This document shows positions 1 through 9,975 of a stretch of 64,000 nt of DNA, in pieces; the stretch's first letter is position 1, and each line of letters starts with the position of its first letter. Origin of the DNA: Lithodes maja (lineage: Eukaryota; Arthropoda; Malacostraca; Decapoda; Lithodidae); NCBI GenBank assembly GCA_037953745.1, contig JBAKBP010007136.1:1-64000 (forward strand), in the 5' to 3' direction. Made by a program: the position numbers and the translations under genes. A model generated the notes under the pieces. The model searched no databases and was not told the DNA's origin. It saw only the letters and a list, made by a program, of their open reading frames with translations.

Positions 1-325
1 CTTGCTTATGTTACTGTCCCATTGTCTCCAGCACCTTCTCAGTCTATTGCAGTTAAAATTTCCATGCCTCGTCTACCGAACTTAATTGTTTGTTCAGCCT
101 ATAATCAACCCTCTTGCAATTACCCTATAGCAGATCTGCAGTTACTTCTAGATCAAATGGCGCATCCCTATCTAATTCTTGGTGACTTCAATGCACATTC
201 GCCTCTCTGGGGATGTTCCTCTACTGCTAGTCCTGGGCGTTTTATTGAAAGCATTATTGAACAATCAACTCCCTGTTGTCTAAATCTTGGCACTCATACA
301 TATTATTCATCCTCACATAATGCTT
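1..325 (+). pseudogene. I-clade LINE endonuclease domain, N-terminal part
   Basis: The frame covering 22-325 is open and shows the endonuclease/exonuclease/phosphatase signature GDFNAHSPLWG at about 182-214, which carries catalytic Asp and Asn residues. This is the enzyme that nicks the target for target-primed reverse transcription. Its start lies left of the window. The frame breaks at 326, where the RTE LINE is inserted, and the same protein resumes at 7531. Confidence 0.85.
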
Positions 326-936
326 AATACATAATACTTTCCCCCCAGGGGGTAAGGGGGCCTTCACCTATGGTGGAGGAAAAAAAAAAATATGCCTCTC
401 GCATTCTACTGTGTGTCGTACAAGGCGACTAATAGGGGGGATGGCGTTAGACTTGCGGACACACTGCCATTACTATACAATGAAGCCTTATTATTGGCGC
501 TGGCATTGTACATATGACAGTGCTGTGACAGGGCTTCATTGTTCTTGTTCCAAGTTGCCTAATGGCAGCACACTGGCGGTGGGTGTCGCTACCTCTGGAC
601 CCGGACCTGGCGCCTTGGGCCCAACCTGGACGAAATGGATCCAGAGGGTACAGTATGTAGTGTTTCCCCGGACTGGCACTTTCCGCCCAATAGTATAGGG
701 GCCCGAACCTGGTGGTAGTGCTCCAGGAGGCTGCCCTGTCATTGGGCGAAAAATACCAGGCCAGTCGTAGTACCGTGTACGCGCATGGTTCTGGTGGGGC
801 GTACCGAGGCCACTGGATCCTACCCCCTTGTAATCACTTGGGGGAAGGGGCTGGGAATGGTCCCGGGGTAGACTGGAGCCGGAGTTCGGGGGGGGGGGGG
901 GGGGGTGATGCCCATCTGCCAGCCAACTTACCTAAT
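326..936 (+). other. RTE LINE 5' leader with a long G run
   Basis: No convincing protein is seen before the ATG at 937. The leader starts with C-run and G-run blocks (343-360) and contains an 18-base G run near 889-906. A similar block (CTTCCCCAGGGGGTTAG) recurs at about 35438, which suggests it is an RTE-family leader. Confidence 0.5.
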
Positions 937-1627
937 ATGACTAAAACTAAAGAAAATAAACGTAAGTCCGATGATCCAAAACCGCACAGGATAAGGACGA
1001 ATGCCCCCCAGAATATCAGACTTGCTCGTGTGAATGTTGGTAGTTTGAATCTGCGTGCAAATGAAGTGGCTGAGATGTTTGAGAGGAGGCGAGTGGACGT
1101 CTGCTGTGTCCAGGAAACGCTCTGGAAAGGGCCTGGGGTACAGTGGATTGTCGGAAGAAAGAAAAGATATAGGATCTACTGGATGGGGGTGGAGACTGAT
1201 AAAGCGAAAGGAGGAGTGGGTGTTCTGGTGGCTGAAGAGCTGGCGGAAAGTGTGCTTCAGATTACGAGAGTTAGTGAAAGGCTGATTGTTTTGAAGTTGA
1301 AAGTTGGTGAAAGAATTATATATGTGATATCTGCATATGCCCCACAGGCTGGTCTACAGAAAGAGATAAAAGAGGACTTCTGGAATGACACCGTCAGTGT
1401 CATTTCAGGCCTCTCGGAGAATGAAATAACAACCGTGGGAGGGGACCTGAATGGTCACATGGGAGCATCTGCAGATGAATACGAGGGGGTACATGGAGGA
1501 AATGGTTACGGAAGGAGGAATCTGGAAGGCGAATATATACTGGAGTCCTGCGTTGCACTCAACATGGTTGTGTGTAACACGAAGTTCAAGAAAAGACAGA
1601 GCCATCTGATCACATATTCTTACAGTT
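937..1627 (+). pseudogene. RTE LINE endonuclease, N-terminal part
   Basis: An open frame from the ATG at 937 encodes an AP-endonuclease-like domain of the RTE/BovB type. It has an early N residue in LARVNVGSLNLR, the catalytic Glu in CVQETLWKG and the GDLNGHMG motif. The ATG at 937 is preferred over upstream starts because the upstream part is G-run-derived low-complexity sequence. The frame ends where an antisense LINE tail is inserted at about 1627 and continues at about 1786 with a segment ending in QIDYFLVNR. Confidence 0.85.
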
Positions 1628-1785
1628 TCTTACAGTAGATCCTATGGAAAAAGGCAAACTAGGCCTGTGTATCCAGCTCAGTGCCAGTACTTGCACTACT
1701 GCGGTCGTTCACTGTGTTGGCGGCGGCGGCAGCAGACGCAACATTTTTACTATTCTGTATTTTTGCTTTATAATCAAACTCTGGG
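1627..1785 (-). mobile_element. CR1-type LINE 3'-tail fragment, antisense
   Basis: About 160 bp that matches, in reverse complement, the end of the LINE fragment at 46265-46440, including the GCC/GCA-rich stretch. It splits the RTE endonuclease frame: the codons on either side rejoin into the expected protein. It is a very short 5'-truncated insertion. Confidence 0.8.
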
Positions 1786-2295
1786 GTCTCCAGTAGCCAG
1801 ATAGATTACTTCTTGGTTAACAGGAAAGACTGGAAACTGGTTCGGGATGTAAAGGTCATCCCGAACGAAGAATGTATCCCCCAGCATAAGCTACTTGTGT
1901 GCTACATGAGCTTATACAGAGATCCTAAGCGCAAGAAGGTATACATACCCAAAAGAAAAGTGTGGCTGCTGAAGAACAAGGAAGCTAGGAATAGGTTTCA
2001 TAGTGAACTGGAGGAAATGAATAGAAATAAGGAAGCTAGGCCTAACGATGTAAATAGTCAATGGAATTTTCTTAAGCATAGCCTTATCGCTGCCAGTCTG
2101 CCACTGACAAAGTCTGTGGGAAAACAAAGGGTCACCCCAGGAATAAGACCTCCTGGTGGTGGAACAATTAGGTAGAACATGCTGTGAAAGAGAAAAGGAG
2201 ATGCTTCAAAGCATGGAAGAAGGGAGGTAGCAAGGAGGAATACCAGGCAGCTAAACGAACTGCCAAAAGAGTGATTTACAATGCTAAAAAAGGCA
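1786..2295 (+). pseudogene. RTE LINE endonuclease end and linker
   Basis: This resumes the RTE protein with QIDYFLVNRKDWKLVRDV and the C-terminal endonuclease His region (IPQHKLLV). A Trp-rich segment WWWN near 2153 is reached only after a frameshift, followed by a TAG and then AVKEKRRCFKAWKKGGSKEE, a typical RTE linker. The frameshift plus the in-frame stop show decay. Confidence 0.8.
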
Positions 2296-2779
2296 TTAAC
2301 CCCTGTCCAACGGGGATGTTTGTAACTTCTACTACCTGGCAGGCCGGCATATTTACCCTGAACGAGCTTCATTCCATGCTCTTTTTCATGCATAAACAAG
2401 AGCCAAAGCGTAATACAATTATGTATCCGTGAAAGGGCGATTATAGTTTTCCAATGACACCTGAATCATTCTTGTACGACCACGGGTTATCCTGTAGTAA
2501 TCGCGCAACACGAGGGGAAAAACCCTAAAATACGGTAATTTCCCGAGTTTTTTTCTGGTCTCGCGAGGCCGTGGGTGTGGAATGGTGTGGAGGTACCTTC
2601 AGTCGCGGCACTGGGTCCGTGCCAAGCGGTCAGAGCCCGCCTATCGTCCTCCCAACGCGTGGACTCTCTCTCAGAGCCGACAATGTGCTCAAAATCCCGC
2701 CCGATTAATGTCGGGCCCCGCAGGGGTGGCCATGATTCTCTCACTCGACATATGTCGGGCCCCGCGGCTTGAGTGTTAA
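2296..2779. mobile_element. piggyBac-like miniature element (TTAA-flanked)
   Basis: TTAA at 2296-2299 and at 2776-2779 bound a 484-bp non-coding insert. Removing it rejoins the RTE linker reading. The left end is TTAACCCC, and the internal part (about 2385-2480) matches the element at 3176-3653 in opposite orientation. The TTAA duplication and terminal CCC are characteristic of piggyBac-type transposition; no transposase is encoded. Confidence 0.75.
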
Positions 2780-3175
2780 GGACCTGGTCCTCGAACAAGT
2801 GTGTAACACTGACAATCCCAATGGGATCTTCAATCTAGCTAGGCGAGTTAAAAATGACAGTAGGGATATTATAGGTGAAGTGTGTTAGAAACGATAACAG
2901 GAAGATTGGGTATGCAGAAAATGAAATCAGAGAAGCATGGAAGGCACACTATGAACGATTGCTATATGTAGAGTTTACATGGGATAAGGAACAGCTTAGT
3001 ATCGAAAAACCAATATCTGGACCCCCTCCTTTGATAGCACTAGCTGTAGTGAGCGACGCAATCAAAAATATTAAGGACGGTAAAGCTCCAGGGTGCTCTG
3101 ACATTGTCGCTGAGATGATAAAAGCCTCGGGGGAGACTGGTGTCAACTTAGTCACTGAGTTGATAAACACCATTA
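2780..3175 (+). pseudogene. RTE LINE linker and start of reverse transcriptase
   Basis: The RTE frame continues with a conserved segment (NPNGIFNLARRVK) and then DGKAPGCSDIVAEMIKASG, the conserved start of RTE-type reverse transcriptases (lysine-rich, 'KAxGxD' region). There is at least one stop, near 2887. It is interrupted at TTAA 3176. Confidence 0.8.
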
Positions 3176-3653
3176 TTAACCCTTCTTTAGCGGAGGCGGA
3201 CTTAAGTCCGCCTCTAAAAATCTGGACTATGTGGCAGGGGCGGACTTGAGTCCGTGTGCAATTTTGGTGCAATATTGGCTCTGAAAAAGAGCCGAGCGGT
3301 GGGAGGAGCATAGGTTACCTCATGACCGCTCGCCACCGTTGCAGCGGGCCTTCTGACATGTACTCCACACTCTCTCCCTCACTACACACGTAATTATGTA
3401 GCGAAATGACCGTATTTTAGCGATTTTGCCCTTCTCTTGCACGATCGTTGCAAGACAACCAGCCATCGTAGAAGGATGGTTCGGGTGTCATTGGAAAGCT
3501 CAATTATCGCCCTTTCACAGATAGATAATTGTATTACGCTCTGGCTCTTGTTTATGCATGAAAAAGAGCACGGAAACAAGGCCATTTATGGTATAAACCC
3601 CCCGCTGGGTGGTACGGTCAAATATACTCCACCACCCGCTCTTAACGTGTTAA
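3176..3653. mobile_element. piggyBac-like miniature element (TTAA-flanked), second copy
   Basis: A 478-bp insert is bounded by TTAA (3176-3179 and 3650-3653). Excision at these sites exactly restores the RTE reading (IIKDEKIPEDW). It shares a core with the 2296-2779 element in reverse (the Tyr/His-like TTTATGCATGAAAAAGAG block) and a weaker core with 18667-19244 (GCAACCAG...CATTGGAAAG). Confidence 0.8.
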
Positions 3654-4299
3654 AGATGAGAAAATCCCAGAGGATTGGCTCAAAAGTGTAATAGTAAATA
3701 TATACAAAGGAAAAGGGGATGCGCTAGATAGAGGAAATTATAGGGGCCTGAAAATGCTTGACCAAATCATGAAGGTCTGTGAGAGAGTCTTTGAGGGTTT
3801 GATCAGGCAAAGCATCTCCATTGATGATATGCAGTTTGGTTTTATGCCAGGACAGGGTACAACCGATGCTATCTTCATAGTCAGGCACGACAGGCAGATA
3901 CAGGAAAGATACTTACTAAAAGGCAGGGATCTTTACTTTGTATTTGTAGACCAGGAGAAGGCCTTTGCCTAGAGATGTTGTGCAGTGGGCTATGAGGAAA
4001 CTTGGTGTGGAAGAGTGGCTGGTGCGTGTGATAATGAAGATGTACGAGGATTCGCGAAGTGCGGTGAGGGTGAAGGGTGTACCGAGTGATGAGTTCGCAG
4101 TCCTTGTTGGAGTCCATCAGGGTTCAGTGTTAAGCCCCCTCCTCTTTATTATGGTCCTGGAGTCACTGTCTAGAGTTTTTAGAGGCGGACTCCCGTTGGA
4201 ACTGTTTTATGCAGACGATTTAGTCCTAATAGCTGACAGTATGCAATATGCCGAGGCCAAATTCAGGGAATGGAGAGAGGGCATGGCGAGCAAGGGCAA
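3654..4299 (+). pseudogene. RTE LINE reverse transcriptase catalytic core
   Basis: It contains GNYRGLKMLDQIMKV, QFGFMPGQGTTDAIF, the palm motif FVDQEKAF (canonical DxxKAFD, here ending in a stop), HQGSVLSPLLF and the catalytic FYADDLVLIADS near 4207-4242. These are RT motifs 1-5 of the RTE group. A frameshift and a TAG at about 3970 break it between the KAF motif and the following helix. It is cut at 4299 by the Jockey-like LINE. Confidence 0.9.
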
Positions 4300-5534
4300 G
4301 GCATGGCGAGCTTTTTCTATTGCACCTAGACATATCAAAAGCCTTCGATAAAGTCTGGCACAAATCTTTAATTTCTAAACTACCCTCCTTCGGTTTCTAT
4401 CCCTCCATCTGTGCCTTTGTCTCTAATTTCCTTTCCGGCCGTTCCATAGCCGCGGTTGTGGACGGTCATTGTTCACTTCCTCACCCTATAAACTCCGGTG
4501 TTCCTCAGGGCTCTGTCCTATCTATTCTTTTTCTAATTTTTATAAATGATCTCAACTGTACCTCAATTCCCATCCATTCATACACAGACGACTCAACCTT
4601 ACACTACTCTATTAGTTTTTCAGAACGCCCCAGCCAGCAATCCCTCAACGACAAACTTAATGAAACCATAGAACTCTTAAATTATGATCTAAATACTATC
4701 TCCAATTGGGGCAGAGAAAACCTTGTTACCTTTAATGCTTCCAAAACCCAATTTCTCCATCTATCTACCCGTAAGGAACTCCCAGCGGACTATCCCTTAT
4801 TCTTCAACAATACAAAAATCAATCCTTCATCTTCTCTCAATATTCTTGGTGTCTCCTTTTCTTCTGCTCACAGTTGGAAGGACCATATTACCAGTCTTGC
4901 TAAGGCAGCCTCCCAGAAGCTGGGTGTGCTCAACCGCCTTAGGGGGTTCTTTTCCCCTGCACAGCTTCTTGCTCTGTACAGGGGCATAGTGCGTCCTTGT
5001 ATTGAGTATTGTTCACATGTGTGGGGAGGTTCCTCTCCCACCGCTCTCCTAGACAAAGTTGAAAGGAAGGCCTTTCGTATCATTAACTCCCGTCCACTCA
5101 CCAACTCTCTGCAATCTCTCTCTCTCCGCCGCAATGTTGCATCTCTCTCGCTATTCTATCGCTACTATAATAATCAGTGTTCCTCAGAGCTTTCCCAGTG
5201 TATACCACCTCCTTTATGTAGGGCACGTGGTACCCGTCTTGCAACTCAATCCCACCCCTACTCTGTGCAACTCTCCAACCCAAGAGTGAAACGTTACTCT
5301 CAAACTTTCTTCTACTCAACAGCTGAGCTCTGGAACTCTCTCCCAGAATCAGTCTTTCCCTCTTCCTATGACTTAAATTGCTTCAAACTCAGTGTGTCCA
5401 GGCATTTTGGCTCGAACGTCCCTTGATTTTGGCCGTCACTCTTTCAACTATGGGGGAGGCACTCGCTATAGGCAGTTCTGCCTTTTGCCTCCCTCAATCA
5501 CATAGAAAGAAAAAAAAAAAAAAAAAAAAAAAAA
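4300..5534 (+). pseudogene. Jockey-like LINE reverse transcriptase, 5'-truncated, with poly(A)
   Basis: A 5'-truncated LINE starts about 4312 in the middle of the RT and runs to a poly(A) tract at about 5510-5534. Its frame is open for about 370 codons with HLDISKAFDKVWH, GVPQGSVLSILFLIFINDL and YTDDSTLHYS (an unusual YTDD at the catalytic site), then a C-terminal domain ending in FKLSVSRHFGSNVP and a TGA at about 5424. The 12-base word GGCATGGCGAGC lies at 4280-4291 (target) and again at 4300-4311 (5' junction). After the poly(A), the RTE frame continues with LRVNINKTKVMH. The intact frame suggests a young insertion; an antisense relative sits at 46700-47112. Confidence 0.9.
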
Positions 5535-6108
5535 GTTTAAGAGTCAATATTAACAAAACCAAGGTTATGCATTGTAGATTGAGACGAGGCAATGTGGAAA
5601 AGAGCGGTGCATACCCATATGCAGTGTGTGGAAAGGGTGTGGGCGTTAATGCGATTCAATGTAGCATCTGTCGACGCTGGGTGCACCATGGGAATAAGCG
5701 CTGTAGTAGAATAAAGGGACCCCTGCCGAAGGATAAGTTAGAAATAGAGAAATTTGAGTGCGTAGTGTGCAAAGCCGAGCTTGCGTTAAGTGATGATCCT
5801 ATGGCTGTAAATTTTGAAAATTTTGGAGCTGGTGAACAAGTTTTGTTACCTAGGAGATACCATCTCTGTCGGTGGTGGTGCCGAGGCTGCCACTGTTGCT
5901 AGAATTAGATGTGGCTGGGGGAAGTTCAGAGAACTGCTGCCAATCCTGACCATGAAAAGAATGTCTCTCCCCCTGAAGGGAAAGGTGTATGCCTCATGTG
6001 TTAGAAGTGCAATGACGTATGCCTCAGAAACATGGGCCGTTAAAGTAGAGGATGTCAACAGAATGGAACGTAATGAGATGAGAATGGTCAGATGGATGTG
6101 TGGGGCCA
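5535..6108 (+). pseudogene. RTE LINE C-terminal region with zinc-ribbon-like motif
   Basis: The frame after the Jockey insertion gives LRVNINKTKVMH, then a Cys/His cluster (CGKGVGVNAIQCSICRRWVH ... RCS ... CVVC) like the zinc ribbon found between the RT and C-terminus of many RTE elements. One base is lost near 5820-5850, after which the other frame gives the conserved FCYLGDTISVGGGAEAA, RIRCGWGKFRELLP and MTYASETWAVK. It is cut at 6109 by a foldback element. Confidence 0.85.
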
Positions 6109-7179
6109 GTGTAGGAATCGGTTTTTACACCATACCCGAAAGAGGATTCATGGAGCTCCGATCTTACTCTCAACCATCTGAACAATTTTACCAATACACC
6201 TAAACTTCGTTAGCTGCGGGAATAGCCTCACAAAAATATGCCAGGGCCTGGGATTGAACCCGGGACCCTTGGGCTATGAGGCGAACACCTTACCAGTGTC
6301 ATCAAGAAAGATATCTCACTTGGCAAGGTCGGCTCAAGTTATTTCCGCATCCTGTCTGTTTTAGGTTAAAACCTATTTTCACTGACTTTACACTACTTCA
6401 CCTTCCAGGAAGCGAAGGCTCCGAACAGAGAGGAACAAGCCTGAGCTGAAACGACCTGGAGTCCGTCAGAGAGGCGAACGGGAATGGTGAGTCACCTTCA
6501 CCGAGCGGTGCACACACGCACCGTGTGCGACACAGACACACTAACGGCCCAGTTGGCAACTCGCTTGAGCGGCCGGCAACTCCACAACCCAACCCAAGCG
6601 AGTTCTCACTACACCCCCTGTACTCTCCTATCCCCTTCCTTGTTCTGTAGGACAAAGGACAAGGAAGAGGATAGGAGAGAACAGGGAGTGTAGTGAGAAC
6701 TCGCTTGGGTTTGGGTTGTGGAGTTGCCGGCCGCTCAAGCGAGTTGCCAACTGGGCAGTTAGTAGATGCGTGTTGTGCACCGCTCAGTGAAATTGACTCA
6801 CCAATCCCGTTCATCTCTCCGACGGACTCTGGGTCGATTCGGCTCAGGCTTGTTCCTCTCTGTTCAGAGCTTTTGCTTCCCGGAAGGTGAAGTAGAGTAA
6901 AGTCAGTGAAAATAGGCTAGCCTAAACAGATCGGATGCGGAAATACCCTGAGCCGACCAGGCCAAGTGGGATATCTCTATTGGTCTAACTGGTAAGGTGT
7001 CTACCTCACAACCCAAGGGTCGAGAGTTCGTGCCCCGACCAGGGCTTGATATTTTCGTGAGGCTATTCCTGCATCTAACAAAGTTTAGGTATGCTGGTAA
7101 AATTGTTCAGATGGTTGAGATTAAGATCGGAGCTCCATAAATCCTCTTTCGGGTATGGTGTAAAAACTAATTCCTACAC
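6109..7179. mobile_element. Foldback element: 1.07-kb imperfect palindrome with tRNA-like segments
   Basis: Two arms of about 520 bp (6109-6650 and 6655-7179) are inverted copies. The outer ends are GTGTAGGAAT and its complement, and the centre is the repeated CCTTCCTTG / CAAGGAAG block. It splits the RTE C-terminus after GGGGCCA, and the host resumes with CAGGCTACAGG, so the target duplication is 2-3 bases. Each arm carries a tRNA-like stretch (about 6241-6305 on the minus strand; about 6980-7045 on the plus strand) with a GGTTCAATCC-type B box and a TGGTAAGGTG A-box-like word. No transposase is seen. Confidence 0.85.
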
Positions 7180-7530
7180 CAGGCTACAGGATAGAATATC
7201 AAATGTTGAGCTGAGGAGACGTTTATAGGTATAAAGAGTATTAGTGAGGTGATTCGTACAAGTAGACTGGGATGGTCTAGACATGTGGAGAGAATGGATG
7301 AACAAAATTGGATGAAAAAATGCAGGTCTGTGATTGTGGAGGGAGCTGCACCAAGGGGTGGACCGAGGAAGACTTAGGATCGGACTATACGTGCCGATCT
7401 CAAATCCAAGTACTTGACAAGTGAAGCAGCCCTAAACAGGGTTGCCTGGAACACCGCCATTAGGACAAGAGACTGAAACTGCACGTATGTGTGGAACACT
7501 CAGTCTTAAAATTTTATATGTATGTATGTA
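7180..7530 (+). pseudogene. RTE LINE extreme C-terminus and (ATGT)n tail
   Basis: It continues after the foldback with the conserved RTE end: a GHVERMDE-like segment, then CRSVIVEGAAPRGGPRKT, AALNRVAWNTAIRTRD and a stop near 7476. It is followed by a short 3' region and a TATGTATGTA tail. Antisense copies of the same end lie at 26676-27268 and 34586-34998. Confidence 0.85.
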
Positions 7531-8017
7531 CTTCATCTGCTGCTATTGATTTATCTCATGCCTCTCTGCTGCTGCCCCTTGTTTTGAATGGACACTGTCG
7601 GAGGATCGGTTCTCCAGTGATCACCATCCCGTCATGTTGCGACTTCTTGGCCCAGCACATAGTACTCAAAAACCACACTATAACTTATCTAAATCCGATT
7701 GGATTTAGTTTCAAGCTTCCACTGCCTCGATAGACGTTTTCTCCTCTCACATCACTCCTGCAGACAACTATCAATATTTTCTAATCTTTTTACATTCTAT
7801 TGCTGACGAACATATTCCACTCACCAAGCCTGTTATTCGTACACACCAGGTGCCTTGGTGGTCACCACAGATTGCTTTAGTAGTAAAATTTAAGCACCAG
7901 TTGGAGCGTCGTCTCCAAGCAACCTCTGCTCGTATACGTACGTTGCAGGGTACTTTCACTAATTCTTCCCCTTCATCACGTTATATTCATATTATTACTC
8001 CCGCGGTATTTCAGTCT
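7531..8017 (+). pseudogene. I-clade LINE endonuclease C-terminal part and linker
   Basis: It resumes the I-element protein with AAIDLSHASLL. After a frameshift near 7590 the other frame gives SSDHHPVMLRLL (about 7613-7648), the catalytic Ser-Asp-His motif that closes the endonuclease. A linker with PWWSPQIA follows. It ends where the antisense CR1-like fragment is inserted at about 8018. Confidence 0.8.
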
Positions 8018-8600
8018 TTTTGAGAACATAAGAAAATGGGAGTCTGCAGAAAGCCGATTGGCCCACACAAGGCAGATCCCTATCACACCCAACCCCAATT
8101 ATAAGCTAAGCTCACTAACACCATTAGGACTGACCTCACCGAAACGGTCAGAGGTCAGAAAACGGGGTCTGCAGAGTGCCGATTGGCCCACACCCAACCC
8201 ATCTCGTCCATATGCCTATCTAATTTTATCTTAAAGCTCCCTATCGTTCTTGATCCCACTATAGCACTTGGTAGCCTATTCCACCTATCTACAACTCTGT
8301 TACCAAACCAATGTTTGCCTGTATCTTTTCTGAAACAAAATTTATCTAATTTGAAACCATTTGTTCGAGTTCTTTCGCCATCACTGAGCTTTAGTAGGCT
8401 ACATGTTTCTTGACCCCTTTATTAATCCCACTAACCCCCTTGAACACCTCTATCATATCCCCTCTAACTCTGCGTCTCTCTAACGAATGTAATCCTAATT
8501 TCTTCAACCTTTCTTCATATGGAAAATTTCTATTATGGATAATTTTTGTCATTCTACGTTGTACTCTCTCCAATGAATCTATGTCCATTTTTTGAAGACG
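8018..8600 (-). mobile_element. CR1-like LINE 3' end, antisense
   Basis: Reading the minus strand from 8600, an open stretch encodes DIDSLERVQRRMTKIIHNR, EERLKKLGLHSLERRRVRGD and MIEVFKGVSGINKGV, the conserved C-terminus of CR1-type LINEs. It then passes into a 3' non-coding region with two related TCTGCAGA(A)AG(C/T)GCCGATTGGCC blocks at about 8042 and 8168. It is 5'-truncated and splits the I-element frame. Confidence 0.85.
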
Positions 8601-9975
8601 TTTTATAATAAAGTAAGTGCCTTTACCAAACGTGCGATAACTCGGAGCAAGCAACTTTCATGGAGAAGATATATTTCTGGCATCACATCTCGTACATCTA
8701 TCAGTACTCTCTGGTCTAAATTCAGAGGTATTACTGGTGTGCGCTCCCGTTTCCCCCTTGCAAGATCCTGCTACTGGGGACCTCATTCAAGATCCGCCTG
8801 CCATTGCTAATATCCTCGTTGACCACTTCGCTAGAGTCAGCTCAAATTCCTCTCTACCGACTTCTTTTGTCAATCTTAAATGAACTGCTGAGTCACGTCC
8901 CCTACGATTTGATGGAGGGGGAAACTGTCATTACAATGTACCATTTACCCTATCAGAATTGGAACACGCACTAGCTAATTGCTCAGACTCCACCTCTGGA
9001 CCAGACGGAGTATCCTACGCCCTCATTCGTCCTTTACATTTCTTTCTCCTCCAATTATATTATCAACTTTGGACTGATGATTACTTCCCCCATGATTGGC
9101 AGCATGCCTATACCGTCCCTGTCCGTAAGTCCGGCAAGGATGCTAGTCTCCCCACCAATTACAGACCTATAGTTCTCACCTCCTGCCTGTGTAAACTAAT
9201 GGAAAAGATGGTGACTCCCCAATTACTACACTATGCAACTGAACATGACCTACTGTCCCCTTTTCAGAATGGTTCTCGCCCTGCGCATTCTACGCAACAC
9301 TTTCTTGAGAGACTCGAGCATCATATAAAAAGGGGTTTTTCTCAGCGGCTACCAACTGTGGCGGTCTTTTTTGATATAGCTAAGATTTATGATACCACAT
9401 GGAGATATAGAATGTTGAAACTTCTGCATTCCTCGGGAATGCGTGGGCCTTTACCGCGATTCCTGGCACTGTTCTTGGCGAATCGCACTTTCCAAGTCAA
9501 GCTAAATGGGTCTCTATCTACCACTCGTCCACTTTCCATTGGTATCCCCCAAGGGAGCGTCCTTAGCAGCACTCTCTTTATCATTGCAATCAACGGCATT
9601 ACCAGTTGCTTGCAGTCGGGTGTGTCCCATTGTATTTTTGTTGATGATTTTGCGATCTTTTACACCTCTTCCAGTCTCATGCACCTTCAACGCCGGTTAG
9701 AGGCGGCGCTCGCAAGTATTCATCGTTGGGCCCTATCTACTGGATTCCAATTTTCCGCTAAGGCAATGGCCTTTTGCCATGATGCGAGGGTGCTGCATGG
9801 CCAGTCAATCAACTTGTGGATGGGCGCGGTGGATATTCACTTCAACCCTACTGTTAGGTTTCTTGGACCGATATTTGATACTCATCTCAACTGGAAGGCC
9901 CACATCTCTGCTTTGAAGGCTCGATGCTTGGGACGCTGTCATCAAGGCGGTTGCCAGAGTCCACTGGGGGGGTGA
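8601..9975 (+). pseudogene. I-clade LINE reverse transcriptase
   Basis: It starts with a linker (LWSKFRGITGVRS) and then, from 8959, an open frame of 338 codons gives the RT: TSGPDGVSYALIR, NYRPIVLTSCLCKLMEKMV, the palm motif VFFDIAKIYDTTW (canonical FDIEKAYD), GIPQGSVLSSTLF and the catalytic FVDDFAIFY. The change of Glu-Lys-Ala to Ala-Lys-Ile in the first motif and a frameshift at about 9940 indicate decay. Its group uses FVDD rather than YADD. Confidence 0.9.

Larger units (their letters stand above)
326..7530 (+). mobile_element. RTE-type LINE inserted in the I-clade LINE, heavily interrupted
   Basis: Left junction: I-element sequence stops after GCTT at 325. Right junction: a (TATG)n tail ends at 7530 and the I-element frame resumes with CTTCATCTGC, so a 3-base CTT may be the target duplication. 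The element has a G/C-rich leader (326-936), an endonuclease, a reverse transcriptase with YADD, a zinc-ribbon-like segment and a conserved C-terminus, followed by the short (ATGT)n tail seen on all other RTE ends in this window. Five other elements split it. Stops and frameshifts are present throughout, so it is a dead copy. Confidence 0.85.

Noticed and set aside
889..906. G run as an assembly gap or regulatory quadruplex
   Set aside because: An 18-base G run inside the RTE leader; a homopolymer in a dead LINE is the simpler reading, and its exact length is unreliable.
6241..6305. A genuine tRNA gene
   Set aside because: A- and B-box words are present but no complete cloverleaf can be folded by eye, and the same segment is mirrored in the other arm of the foldback element.
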